Source: Rachicladosporium sp. CCFEE 5018 (Eukaryota; Ascomycota; Dothideomycetes; Cladosporiales; Cladosporiaceae). From it: 27,682 nt of DNA. The stretch spans positions 2,769,996 through 2,797,677 of the forward strand of contig KZ111140.1 of the NCBI GenBank assembly GCA_002077045.2, read 5' to 3'. The notes beneath the pieces were generated by a model. It searched no databases and had not been told where the DNA came from. It was given only the letters and a program-made list of their open reading frames with translations. Positions 18,707-27,682 of the stretch are shown one piece after another. A program made the position numbers and the translations under genes. Position 1 is the stretch's first letter. Each line of letters starts with the position of its first letter.

Positions 18707-19499
18707 ATGGCCGAACGCAAAGTCCTCTCCAAATACTTTCCCCCCGACTTCGATCCCTCGAAACTCGAGCGCCGCCGCAAACCCCCCGCAAACGCCGGCC
18801 CCAAGGTCCAGACAGTCCGCCTAATGGCGCCCTTCAGCATGAAATGCACCTCCTGCGGCGAGTACATCTACAAGGGCCAAGTTCAACGCGCGCAAAGAGA
18901 CAACCGACGAAAAGTACCTCCAAATCACCATCTTCCGCTTCTACATCCGCTGCACGAGATGCTCCGCGGAGATCACCTTCAAGACGGATCCGAAGCACAT
19001 GGATTACGAGTGTGAGCGCGGCGCGCGGAGAAATTTCGAGGTTTGGAGGGAAGCTAAGCTGAATGAGGAGACGGAGGAGGAGATGTTGGATCGAATTGAG
19101 AAGGAGGAGAATGAGAGGGATGCTATGAAGGAGTTGGAGAGGAAGACTGTGGATGCGAAGATGGAGATGGCTGTTGCCGATGCGTTGGATGAGGTTAGGT
19201 TGCGGAATGCGCAGAGGGAACGGGTGGGGAAGGAGGGGGAGGTTGCGGGGGTGCAGAGGGAGGAGAGGGATGTGGAGAGGGAGACGGAGGAGAGGGAGAT
19301 GGAGGAGGCCGCGCGGAGGGCGTTTCAGAGTGGGACTGGGGAGAAGGTGAAGAGGTTGGAGGAGGATCTGCTGCTTACAGAGCAAGACGGCGGAGGGAAG
19401 GACGAGGTGGCTGTGCCGCCGCCCACGTTCGTACGGCAGGTGAAGAAGAAGAAAGACTTCTCGGCGGCGCTGGGCATCAAGAAGAAGTCACTTGTGTGA
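18707..19499 (+). pseudogene. YJU2: YJU2-family splicing factor, copy 2, frameshifted by a 2-nt deletion
   Basis: The ATG at 18707 and the first 57 codons match copy 1. After GGC at 18875-18877, copy 1 reads CGCAAGTTC while copy 2 reads CAAGTTC, a loss of two bases at about 18878. The frame then runs to an early stop at about 19013-19015, giving 102 residues of which the last ~45 are out of frame. The second zinc-binding Cys pair is lost from the product. Beyond the lesion the original frame stays open to the same stop (19497-19499) with no other break, so the deletion is recent or is a base-calling/assembly error. The upstream palindrome also carries a mismatch here. If real, the intact copy at 9886-10680 would have to supply this probably essential function. 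Confidence 0.8.
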
Positions 19500-19608
19500 G
19501 CCTGGCTGACTTGACGATGTAACGACTTACGACCAACACGACCTCGATGATAGATAAGATCTGGCCTTCTGTTCCATGACCTGTGTACATCGAAGCTGTA
19601 ACAACTGG

Positions 19609-20984
19609 CTACCTCGACCCATCCTTAGTCTTCCGACTGGACATATCGCTCATAGCATGCCACTCCAGCTCATGCGACAGCCTCGTAGCCTGCCCATCAC
19701 TATGCGTCGAATTGCTCGGCGAATACCCGTATCTATCATCCGCCAGCTCATACACCGGTGGCAGCGCCGCAGCGTCCCTACCCGACAGCCTGTGCGGCAG
19801 CGTAGCATGACTTGTCACGCTCGTCTGCCTGACGACTTTGATCGACTTGCTCGAGTCCCTAGTATCCAGCACGTCGCTCGGCCGATTCTGTCGTGGAGTA
19901 GAGTGGCTTGACTGGCCTCGCGCTCGCGCGCCCATGTAGTGGCGGAATAGGACGCGCAGGGAGGGCGCGGAGGCACAGATCATGCCGAGCATTAGTTCGA
20001 GCTGGGCCCAGAAGAAGGTGTGGAAGATGGAATTGGAGACGTTGCTGTTCAGGCCGGACTCTGCGGAGTATTAGCCAAGGCTTTGTTGGAAGGAGTGGAT
20101 ATGCCTACCGATGAGCCAGTAGGTCCGCACGCCGGAGATGGCGATCACGCCCAGCCCGAGCGAGAAGATGATGTTCAGGCCGATCTTCTGTGGCTTCGGC
20201 ATGTCAAGGTTCCAGGTGATAATGCAGGGCAACGCCACGGCATAGAGATCACTTAGCGAGGCGAAGACACCTGCGAGGATGTTGATCACTTTGGTGTCGA
20301 TGCAGGTGTACTCCTGCGTTGTCGCATAGACCGGGTTGAAAGCCTTCCACTGGATCGTCATCAGTACATCGACAATCCCATAGACCATCTGGGCAACGTA
20401 CATAAGCATCAAACGGCTTGCAATTTGTAAACAAAAACACCACGAACACCAAGGTGTACGATACCGTAAAGCCGATAGCCAACCACACCGCATACCTCCA
20501 CGCCTTGGTGTACGTGCCCTCTACAAGCCGGCGGTAAAAAAGCAGCACAGAGACTTTAGTGCAGCCGCCACTAATCAGGAATGCAAGCTCGCCGAACCAG
20601 AGGCACTGAGCGACCTTCTCCCAGTGATCTGGCGGTATGTCCCAGATATTGCGGTTGCCATAGGCTCGTTGGGTGAAGACGACGCAGATCGCTGTGAACA
20701 TTCCGCCGAAGAGCCAGCTGGGTATGAGAAACACCTGGCTTTCCCGTCAGTGATTGGAACCTTTCACCTTACAGACAAGATAGACGTACATCATCGAGTC
20801 CGAAGCTGCCTGCTCTGCCGAAGCCTCGAAGCCAGAGTCTGGTAGCGCATGTGAAGGTCGTGAGCCCGAGGAGTGCGCAGGCCCAGCTAGCGAGATCTAC
20901 ACTTTGGATGGAAGGGTTCGTGTAGTTAGGCTTTGGCCACTGGGATATGGCTGATGCCGAGAGGTTGATGATGTTGCCTGGCAT
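19609..20984 (-). CDS. Fungal rhodopsin-like seven-helix integral membrane protein, copy 2
   Basis: Exons 20984-20790, 20734-20402, 20349-20109 and 20060-19609 with introns of 55, 52 and 48 nt; exon lengths are identical to copy 1 and the product is again 406 residues. The second intron is 7 nt shorter than in copy 1, yet its splice sites are preserved, which supports the gene model. Residue changes cluster in the N-terminus (SAVSHW/SAISQW), the loop after helix 2 (RAHGNRD/RAYGNRN), helix 4 (YTVIFCVF/YTLVFVVF) and the cytoplasmic tail (for example LSDERYGY/LADDRYGY), while exon 3 (helices 5-6) appears unchanged. Intact and presumably functional. Function as for copy 1: unknown, family-level membrane receptor-like protein. 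Confidence 0.87.
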
Positions 20985-23178
20985 GATTGAGCGATTTTGG
21001 ATGCCTAGCTGTGGTGGACTCCGGGCAGCGCTGAACGATAGGGCTCGGGCTGCTGGATGTAGATGAGGGAATAAGGTCGTGGGCTATTTGAATGATTCCC
21101 GGACGAGCAATTCCGCCAAGCCGAGTACCGTGGTGCTATTCGTGGAGTCGAACTCGAGCGCCAGCTTAGACAGACGTTTAAAGTCAGTGATGTGATGGGT
21201 GAACTCTGGCATATGCCAGCACGCTGGTGATGTTGGTTGATGAAGGCGCGGGCAGGTGAATGACTCGAAGTGTGAAAGCGAGCGGGAAGTTTACAGACGA
21301 GATAGCATGTGATAAGGTATAGGAAGTGCTTAGCCCTACGCAAGATCTTCGGAGTCGACCAACGTCCGCAACGGCTGCGGTGAACATCAGGCGATGCTTG
21401 TCTTCTCGACAACGCGAATCAGGCGCAGGAGAGCGACGCGACCTTTAGGCCGGTACCTCAGCCCCAATGCATATTACCTGTCCTTACAGATGCTGGAGTA
21501 TTGGTCCAGGAGTTCGAACCGCGAGCTTCTCCTCCTGGTGATGGACACGCGAGCAGAGAGGGTAAGGGAAAATCCTCGGTTGCGTACAAAAGGATTGCCC
21601 AGTATGCTGCATGTCTCAGGAACACAGGGTTAGGTGGGTACTGCTAGCCAGGGCGCCGTAGAAGCGATAGACGCTACTGCACCGAAGCACGCACTTGAAA
21701 TCCGCATACGGCAGTTCACTCCGTTGATGCTTCGACATCCATGCTCAGAGAGGAGCGCCTATTTGAGACTGGATGGAATGAGGTAACGGTGAGAGCTTGT
21801 TAGGTGAGTGATTTGCGCGTAGTCTTGCGCCGCTTGACACAGGAAAGGTGTTCGTCGACACCATGTCCCAATGCTGAAGTCAAGACAAAGGTCAAGGAGG
21901 CGTACTTTCCTGTGGGGCGAGATGAGCCGAGAGTGCCGAAACGTATCCGCTCCGGCTGCCGGGTTCAGGGTTCGGCACGTGTGTCACTTCTGAACTTCAA
22001 ACGCAAGCGACCGTACGGCTGAACGCTTCCCATGTGCTTGATCAGCGACACTCTCATCATACTACCCCGCGACGACATGGACGCTGATGCCTCTGCTCAT
22101 TCACTTCCTGTCCCCCAATGAGCCGGCACATGCGATGGGCATCACAGGAGTTCGGACGGACCTCGGCCGAGGTGACCACTCTCACGATCCAGTGATCCAC
22201 GACTCGGGTATTTGGACCTGCATGCATTGATCCACTCCCGCCAGCTCAAGGTGCGCTTACAATAGGGCTATAACTGATGATCGACACCCGCCAATCTAAT
22301 AAAGGACCTGCAGATGATGATCGCCGTGGGGTCAAAATCCCATCAGACGTCGACGAAAAGGGCACATCGTGCGCTAGATACAGATTGCCAGACCGGTGAT
22401 GAAGACTCCCTAGAACCTGGCACCTCCGCCGTGTTCCCTACGGTACGGGCCTAGTCATTCCGGTGTGCCTGATCCTTAGGTCGTAAAGGCCGTCGACGGG
22501 TCGTATCACATGGAGCCACAGACAGCATCGGAGAGCAACATGCGGATGCTTCTATGTGAAGCAGGAATGAGCCCTGCATTGTAGCCTTGCAGCACTCAGC
22601 GTCGCTGCTTCTTTGACCGGGCATGACAGGATGTCCAGCGTCCCGGGATCTGCAGGCACAGCATACACGCGTTCAATGTTGCGCAAAACATCATCATTGA
22701 GGCAACCCAGCCAAGCAACTATCCTTGTCGCAAATTTCGAGCAGTATGAGCTTTGTCGCAGGCGTGGTAGACTCTGTCAGAGCTGTCCAGGCTGGTCGAA
22801 ATTGCAGAGGCATTCATGGGCATCGTTGTCGAAACTCGAACTGATCGACTATCTTTGCTAGATCTCACACAGTCGCGATACACCTGACTAGCCAATGCAC
22901 AAGCTACGCATCATTGGGACCTGTACTCATTCGCAGCCTGTCGCTCGAGCTCCTGTGCGAACGTGCCCCGCGTCCAGCAACGACGTCATACGCCGTTACA
23001 CGCGTAGACCACGCGCCGCGGGTCGGAGATGGGAGTGTGACAGCGAAAACGGATTGGCATGCCAACTAGTGCTCCTGTCCCAACTTCAGCGTCATGGCAG
23101 CCCGGAACAAAGATCTCCATTCTAGCATAGAGAAGCATCATCATAAATCCGATAAGCAGCCACCCTGAAACGACCAAT
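20985..23178. other. Gene-poor interval, copy 2
   Basis: About 2.2 kb equivalent to 12173-14342. Compared with copy 1 there are several indels (for example around 21180-21260 and 22480-22560), and the short open frames are mostly not preserved. The conserved block at 21870-22033 and the promoter-proximal ~250 nt before 23179 are the exceptions. Confidence 0.6.
21870..22033. promoter_or_regulatory. Conserved noncoding block with CACGTG, copy 2
   Basis: Counterpart of 13042-13205, with a single mismatch by eye (next to the E-box: CACGTGTCT versus CACGTGTGT). The E-box is at 21976-21981. The lack of change in an otherwise divergent interval suggests constraint, though between only two sequences chance or local gene conversion is possible. 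Confidence 0.4.
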
Positions 23179-23536
23179 ATGCCCCTACCAAATATTGCCC
23201 CGGACGGCCCGCTAGGTACGGAGAAAAAAGGTATAGTACATTACCTACTACTTTCATTGCTCATTGCCTCGCCTGACAGCTCTTGAAGGCGTCCTTTCCA
23301 TCGTTGGCGATCCAGTAGGACAAGTCCTCGACAAGTCGCTCCGGCCGACAGTCGGCGCGGTCATTGGCGGCGGCATTGGCCACCCAACTGGAGAAGCCCT
23401 CGAGCGAGTCAACAATGTCGTCCGGAATGAGCATAAGTATACGAATGAGCCGATCAACAAAACGGACAAAGATCTGCCTGGTGGCGAAAGGATCGGTGGG
23501 AACAAGCAGAGCGGACAGAATCCTCTCGGGTTGTGA
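23179..23536 (+). CDS. Small conserved fungal-type protein of unknown function, copy 2
   Basis: Exons 23179-23230 and 23280-23536 with a 49-nt GT-AG intron, 102 residues. Same start context, splice sites and C-terminus (QNPLGL) as copy 1. The glycine-rich core VGAVIGGGIGHPTGEAL is unchanged, although its coding sequence has silent differences. This preservation is the main evidence that the gene is real. Function unknown. Confidence 0.7.
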
Positions 23537-23740
23537 GGCGTATGATCTTGGCCGAGAACTGGCTTGCTAGTGTACTCTCATGCTCACAGCCGACGAAGAG
23601 CAGAATACATGAGTTGGAGCTTGGGAATGGCATGGCGTATTGGCGTTTGGGTTGGAAAAGCGCCGAGGATTACACTGCCCGTGTATAAACTCAGTGGCAG
23701 GTTGCCTCGATGTAGCGAACATTGATCGCTGATAAAAGCA

Positions 23741-24685
23741 TCACTTCGCCACCAGCATATCAGCTCCATTCCCAGCATGCTCATCGAGTACACCCGCCTT
23801 CCGCAGCACGCTGATCGTCTTGTCGGCGACGGCCGGATCCACGCCCTTGACATCCTTACTGAACTCAACTGTCTTCATCCACTCCTCCACATCCTCCTTC
23901 GAGTACTCCATCGTCGAAGTAATGTGCTCGATCGACTCTTCCTTGTGCTCCAGATAGTAGTTCACTCCCTCATTGATATTCTCCAGCATGTCTCCCACCG
24001 CCTTGTCATCCACACCGCTTCTCGCAGCGATCATCCAGCTCGGCCAAGGTGTGTAGATCTCATCAATTCGCTTCAACTCGCCAGAATCCCAGTAGCGTTT
24101 CGTAGTGAAGTGCTCCCACATGAAGAAGTCCGCCGACTTATCCCCGCTCACGCCCTTACGCAATGCATCGAACTTGCCCAGAGGTACGACCTCGAACGGC
24201 TCCTCGCCTGGCTTGAGCCAGCCTTGCTGGTCTGCCAGCACATAGCTCATGACATATGAGCCACTGCCGATTCTACTCACGCCTGCTGTTCCTCCCTTCA
24301 GCCCCTCCACGCCCGTGACATCCTCCCTCTGCCCACCCGTCGAGATTCCCCACCTCAGCTTACTCTGCACGTACGTCCCTACTAACTTGAACCCGCCGTC
24401 CTTGCCCTCTGCCTTGCTCTTGCCCAGATCGGCTATGAAGCCTTCCGTCAATCCAACTGCGACATCGATCTCTGAGGACTTGAGGAGTTTGGTCAGGTCT
24501 CCGGTGCCAGTGGGAACGGGTATGAGGGTTGCCGCGAGGTTGTGTGTGGTGATGGCGAAGTGGAGGGGAGTGGAGAAATGCTCTGGGATGAAGCCAATGC
24601 GGAGCTTTGTTGGAGCGGCCATGGTGATGTGACGGCGTAAACAGGATCTGGTTGGGGGAGCAAATCGTGTAATTGACTTGAGCAT
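23741..24685 (-). CDS. Ca3427-like periplasmic-binding-fold (PBP2) protein, copy 2, with possible mitochondrial presequence
   Basis: The open frame starts at an ATG at 24685, 21 codons upstream of the Met (24622) used by copy 1, giving 314 or 293 residues. The extra segment (MLKSITRF...RSCLRRHIT) has several Arg/Lys, hydroxyl residues and no acidic residue, which is the composition of a mitochondrial targeting peptide; whether it is translated is unknown. The core matches copy 1, with about a dozen residue changes. The most striking is KGKKVGVSR to KGGTAGVSR at the start of lobe 2, produced by a run of clustered base changes. Others include GEKPFEIVPM/GEEPFEVVPL and the C-terminus MLMSK/MLVAK. 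The fold signatures FFMWEHFTTKRYW and TPWPSWMIAA are retained. Ligand unknown; no cysteine in the core. Confidence 0.83.
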   Translation of the reverse strand: MLKSITRFAPPTRSCLRRHITMAAPTKLRIGFIPEHFSTPLHFAITTHNLAATLIPVPTGTGDLTKLLKSSEIDVAVGLTEGFIADLGKSKAEGKDGGFKLVGTYVQSKLRWGISTGGQREDVTGVEGLKGGTAGVSRIGSGSYVMSYVLADQQGWLKPGEEPFEVVPLGKFDALRKGVSGDKSADFFMWEHFTTKRYWDSGELKRIDEIYTPWPSWMIAARSGVDDKAVGDMLENINEGVNYYLEHKEESIEHITSTMEYSKEDVEEWMKTVEFSKDVKGVDPAVADKTISVLRKAGVLDEHAGNGADMLVAK

Positions 24686-24904
24686 CGGTAGGTGAGAAAC
24701 TATGTCTCGGGCGAAAGCTCACTTATTGGAAAGTGAGGGAGTCACGAGTGAGATGATGGGTCTCACTGATCGCCATGGAGCATCACGAAGACGTTCTATC
24801 ATGGAGGACGTTCCGGATGTGTATGCACATCTTACAAGGATTGGAGTCCTATTCTACAGGTATCGTGAAACCAGCTCCCCTCAATGATCCGCGCCACTGC
24901 TAGC

Positions 24905-25642
24905 TCAGCACACATTGTTGAGCACGTCCGCTGCAGCCGCTTTCTCCGCGCTATCCAAGCTCAACTTGTAGTAGTACTTGACCTGCACGAAGGCGCGAAC
25001 ATACTCGCACTGGTAGCCGACGTTCGGCGGAAGCCACTCTGCCACATCTTGGTCGCCCTTGGACTGGTTGACGTTGTCGGTCACCGAGAGCAGCTGAGGT
25101 CGAGTGACGCTGCGGGAGGGTTAGCATCATTCAAGAATTCGGTACGTAGAGAAGATGGCTCACTCGTTCGCGAATGCCTGGCGTTGGGCAGTGGTCCATG
25201 AGCGAGCACCTGAGACCCAAGCCTCTTTCTGAGAAGGGCATGTCAGCTATAGTCCGCGACCGCCCCTTCTCAGGAAGACACGTACCAACGGCACAATGTG
25301 ATCGATATCGACATCGCTAGCCGCGTACCACGTCGCTTGATCGTAGTCACTGTACCAAGTTCCAGAGGTAGCCGTGCATGCCGAGTCGGTCTGCACGGAC
25401 ACACCGTCACGCTTCAGAACGTACTCGCGCGTATTGCAAGCTCCCGAGATCGTGATCCAAGTTGGGAAGTAATCGCGGCTGTATGCCGGGCTGTTGGACT
25501 CGGCCGCGACTGTGATGGATGACAGGTAAGACAATGCGGTCGATGTTGATACGGGCTCTGGGAGGTTGCCTCTCCGTTGTACTGGTGCGGCGATAGCAGA
25601 TCCAGCTGCTAGGAGGATACAGAACTTGGTAGTGATGCCCAT
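24905..25642 (-). CDS. Secreted HNH-type nuclease-like protein (DUF1524 family), copy 2
   Basis: Exons 25642-25286, 25228-25164 and 25109-24905, with introns of 57 and 54 nt, give 208 residues. It is one codon shorter than copy 1 just after the signal peptide (APVQRRG versus APVLQRRG). The signal peptide, DVDIDHIVPL motif, FANDVTRPQLL splice junction and the four cysteines are kept. An in-frame ATG 27 nt further upstream (25669) would place nine residues ahead of the hydrophobic signal segment; the Met at 25642 is preferred because it gives a canonical signal peptide and matches copy 1. Small changes occur near the C-terminus (KLSMD/KLSLD). Intact. Confidence 0.86.
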
Positions 25643-26418
25643 AATAGCGTCGATCGGTGATTGGGGCAACAGATAGGTTGAGTGGCCCAGTGGGAATGAC
25701 TTTGCCGTCCAGTGCGCAGTGAGCTAGAAGGCCGTACTTATCGCGATGGAGAAGACGAGCGGACAAGCTGTATGGTAGTGAGGCTTCTGACGGACAATGC
25801 ATGGACGCTGTCGTCCATCGAAGTCTTATACTTCTGGGACATATCTTGTCTTCGCCTCAATGCAACACGATGTGTGTAATGTAACCTCCGCCTGAAGTAG
25901 TGCTCCTGACATAGAAGCGATTGCATTCCAGCTACACGTGGGCTGCGATAAGCCCCGTCGCTGGGTCGCCATCTAACATAATACCGAGGCACTGCCTTTG
26001 CTCGTCCAAGCGGTTCCACGAAGTGCTGTAGTCTTGCAGTGGTCACCACTTGGCACTGCAGTGCCGAAGATCTCTTCAAGCACTGCAAGTCTTGGCAGAT
26101 AAATGTCGGCCAATGAAGCCGAGGTGTGGTGGCAAGTTGGGTGTAGCTCCCACTTCTGTCGGCGATCTGCAGTACAGCTTGCGGCGCTTCGGACGAAGTG
26201 TGAAACACATTTTGCTGCTTCTAAGAAGCGCGCAGTTTGAGACCGAATCATCTTATTGGTTGTCGCAGGCGCCTTCTTTGGCGGATTTGACCGAGATCTT
26301 CGTCAGGGTCCTTGACCTCAGTGGAGGTGCACACTGCAAGACCAATCTATTGTATAGCACGGAAGTATGGTCCCGCTCTGTCCGAGTTCGCCATGTTGCA
26401 GCAGCGCATGCCTGACCC
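25643..26418. other. Intergenic between nuclease (5') and transcription factor (3'), copy 2
   Basis: 776 nt. A 156-codon open frame on the minus strand (25738-26208) is open only in this copy and has no family resemblance, so it is not called. It includes the retained 14-bp palindrome (26052-26065) and the right-hand limit of detectable duplication (26384). Confidence 0.5.
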
Positions 26419-27682
26419 TCAGAAGCCAAGCGTATCGATCGGCCCCAGGTTGTTCGCAAAGCCACCCTGCTGCTGACTTGACATAACGAGCTGAGGATTG
26501 AGGAACGTGTCCCACTGAAAGCTCTCCAGTCCCAAAGTCCAGTCAAGGTCGGTCAAGCAAGGATTCTGCGACATGCCACTCCCGATAGTTGGCGCATCCG
26601 CTGGGGGCGAGGTAGCAGGTAGGGCTGACAGAGCCTCGAGCTCCTTCTCCTTGCGTTGCCGGAACATTCGCACCATTGCTGTAGCTTGATTGCGAGCTTC
26701 GAGCACCATATGGGTAGGATAAGCTTCAGCGATCTTATCGAGTAAAGTCATGGCTTCTGCGACGTAGCTAAAAGACCGTAGCGTACCAACGGCAAGTGTG
26801 ACGCAGACGAACATGAACGGAGCATGTAGCACATTCCACCATGGCGTGCGAGTCTCGAGTAAGGCTTCTGCGGCGATGAGTGCAGCCTTCCCGATGTTCA
26901 GTATACTCTCAGCACGATCCTTCGCGTCCGTCAAACTCATTAGCCACAGGCGTCGGTAGATCGCGAAAGCCAAGTCGGCTTTCAATATCGTGATGAAGTG
27001 CGACTCTGTCTGTATCTCCTCGATGCGCGTCAAAGTGGCGCCCAAAGCTGCGGGTGGGTCCGGCTCACGCTCTCGATCGACGAAGTCGCTCGGTAGTATA
27101 TCAGCAAGCTCAACGTACTGATGAGCGAAGCCGACGCCATCGGGTGCGAATTTCTTCGTCGTAACAACATCGAACGTCACTCGAGATCTGCCATACTCAA
27201 ATGACAAAACGATATTTAGCGCTCGAGCGATCCAGAAGAGCTTCCGTCGCGTCTTTACGAGCTTGTGGTCTGCTGCACTTGCAGCTGGATATACGACAGC
27301 GATGGTCTGCATCTCCTTGTGCAGGCCACTAGCTTCTGCTTGATGCAATGCCATTGAGCTGGCCACCCAGGATCCGTGAGGTCTGCCCGTGCAGCGCAGA
27401 TAGATCGTTAGCAATATCCACGCTGCTACGATCTGGTAAGATGGGTTGACAGCCATACGCTTCGTAATCAAGATTGACTTGACGATTTGGATGCAATCGG
27501 CTTCTCTGGGATGCGAGTTAGATGAGAAGAATGAGCCCAAGGCAGCCACCATCAGAATGATGAGATCAAGTTCGTTGTAGCCTTGAGTGTTAGCATAGCG
27601 GGCTGTAGACTTCTCGCTGAAGTCCGCCTCTTCCAGGAGACCAAGCTCACGCTTTACGGTACTGAAGTAGACCGCTGAAAGA
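26419..27682 (-). CDS. Fungal-specific transcription factor, C-terminal part (5' end outside window)
   Basis: The frame is open from the window edge to the stop at 26419, about 420 residues. The sequence upstream of the internal Met at 27552 continues in frame (YFSTVKRELGLL, then YANTQGYNELDLIIL), so that Met is not the start. It shows the all-helical middle homology region of fungal Zn2Cys6 regulators: ILITKRMAVNPSYQIVAAWILLTIYL, GLHKEM, KTRRKLFWIARALNIVLSFEYGR (the conserved RRxFW-type helix followed by a small-residue/GR segment), and later a weakly conserved helical half. The C-terminal ~70 residues are acidic or polar (TDLDWTLGLESFQWDTF), as in activation domains. The expected N-terminal Zn2Cys6 cluster would lie beyond the window. 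No intron is evident in the visible part. Target genes cannot be deduced; the neighbouring nuclease and membrane-protein genes are possible but unsupported. Confidence 0.85.
   Translation of the reverse strand, partial: LSAVYFSTVKRELGLLEEADFSEKSTARYANTQGYNELDLIILMVAALGSFFSSNSHPREADCIQIVKSILITKRMAVNPSYQIVAAWILLTIYLRCTGRPHGSWVASSMALHQAEASGLHKEMQTIAVVYPAASAADHKLVKTRRKLFWIARALNIVLSFEYGRSRVTFDVVTTKKFAPDGVGFAHQYVELADILPSDFVDREREPDPPAALGATLTRIEEIQTESHFITILKADLAFAIYRRLWLMSLTDAKDRAESILNIGKAALIAAEALLETRTPWWNVLHAPFMFVCVTLAVGTLRSFSYVAEAMTLLDKIAEAYPTHMVLEARNQATAMVRMFRQRKEKELEALSALPATSPPADAPTIGSGMSQNPCLTDLDWTLGLESFQWDTFLNPQLVMSSQQQGGFANNLGPIDTLGF

Larger units (their letters stand above)
17652..26384. repeat. 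Duplicated segment, copy 2 (right of gap)
   Basis: 8733 nt matching 8831-17551 in the same order and orientation. Homology starts at the very first base after the gap, in the middle of NADH pyrophosphatase exon 1. It ends, as far as can be seen, where copy 1 runs into the gap (26384), 34 nt before the transcription factor stop codon. Coding differences are mostly silent; intergenic parts differ more. One gene (YJU2) is frameshifted. Confidence 0.95.

Noticed and set aside
25738..26208. 156-codon minus-strand frame between nuclease and transcription factor
   Set aside because: It is open at full length only in copy 2, is interrupted in copy 1, and resembles no family.
8831..26384. Transposon or other mobile element as the cause of the duplication
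   Set aside because: No transposase, integrase, terminal repeats or target duplication is visible, and the content is ordinary host genes.
8831..26384. Repeat-induced point mutation (RIP) in the duplicated segment
   Set aside because: Differences are sparse and not dominated by C-to-T/G-to-A changes with stop codons; reading frames stay open except for one small deletion.

Overview
The window reads as genomic DNA of a filamentous ascomycete. Genes are interrupted by very short GT-AG introns (48-76 nt, some with CTGAC/CTAAC-like branch sites). The proteins are typical of the group: a rhodopsin-like fungal seven-helix membrane protein, a fungal-specific transcription factor domain, peroxisomal-type NADH pyrophosphatase and a secreted HNH-type nuclease. 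The style resembles Dothideomycetes, but that is an impression and not a proof.

Region 1 (1-8830) is single copy and housekeeping. It holds the C-terminal part of cysteinyl-tRNA synthetase (+), a four-exon short-chain dehydrogenase (+), cytosolic-type glutamyl-tRNA synthetase (-) and methylenetetrahydrofolate reductase (-). The last shares a short divergent promoter with NADH pyrophosphatase (+).

Region 2 (8831-17551) and region 3 (17652-26384) are two colinear, closely similar copies of one segment of about 8.7 kb, separated by exactly 100 N. Each copy carries, in order: the 3' part of the NADH pyrophosphatase gene (+), splicing factor YJU2 (+), a seven-helix membrane protein (-), about 2.2 kb without a convincing gene, a 102-residue small protein (+), a Ca3427-like periplasmic-binding-fold protein (-), a secreted DUF1524/HNH-type nuclease (-), and an intergenic spacer. 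The copies differ by scattered substitutions and small indels. The differences fall mostly at silent sites in coding sequence and are denser between genes. Copy 2 of YJU2 carries a 2-nt deletion that breaks its frame.

Region 4 (26385-27682) is single copy and holds the 3' part of a fungal transcription factor gene (-) that runs off the window.

The central observation is how the duplication sits on the gap. Homology runs to the last base before the Ns and restarts at the first base after them, and the flanking NADH pyrophosphatase 5' half and the transcription factor are each present once. This is what two overlapping contigs from diverged haplotypes would look like if they were scaffolded end to end instead of merged, for example in a diploid or hybrid black yeast, a dikaryon or a mixed isolate. 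A true tandem segmental duplication with an unassembled junction remains possible. Under the overlap reading the real order is simply NPY1-YJU2-7TM-small protein-PBP-nuclease-TF. I saw no CRISPR array, rRNA, tRNA, transposon or obvious biosynthetic cluster.
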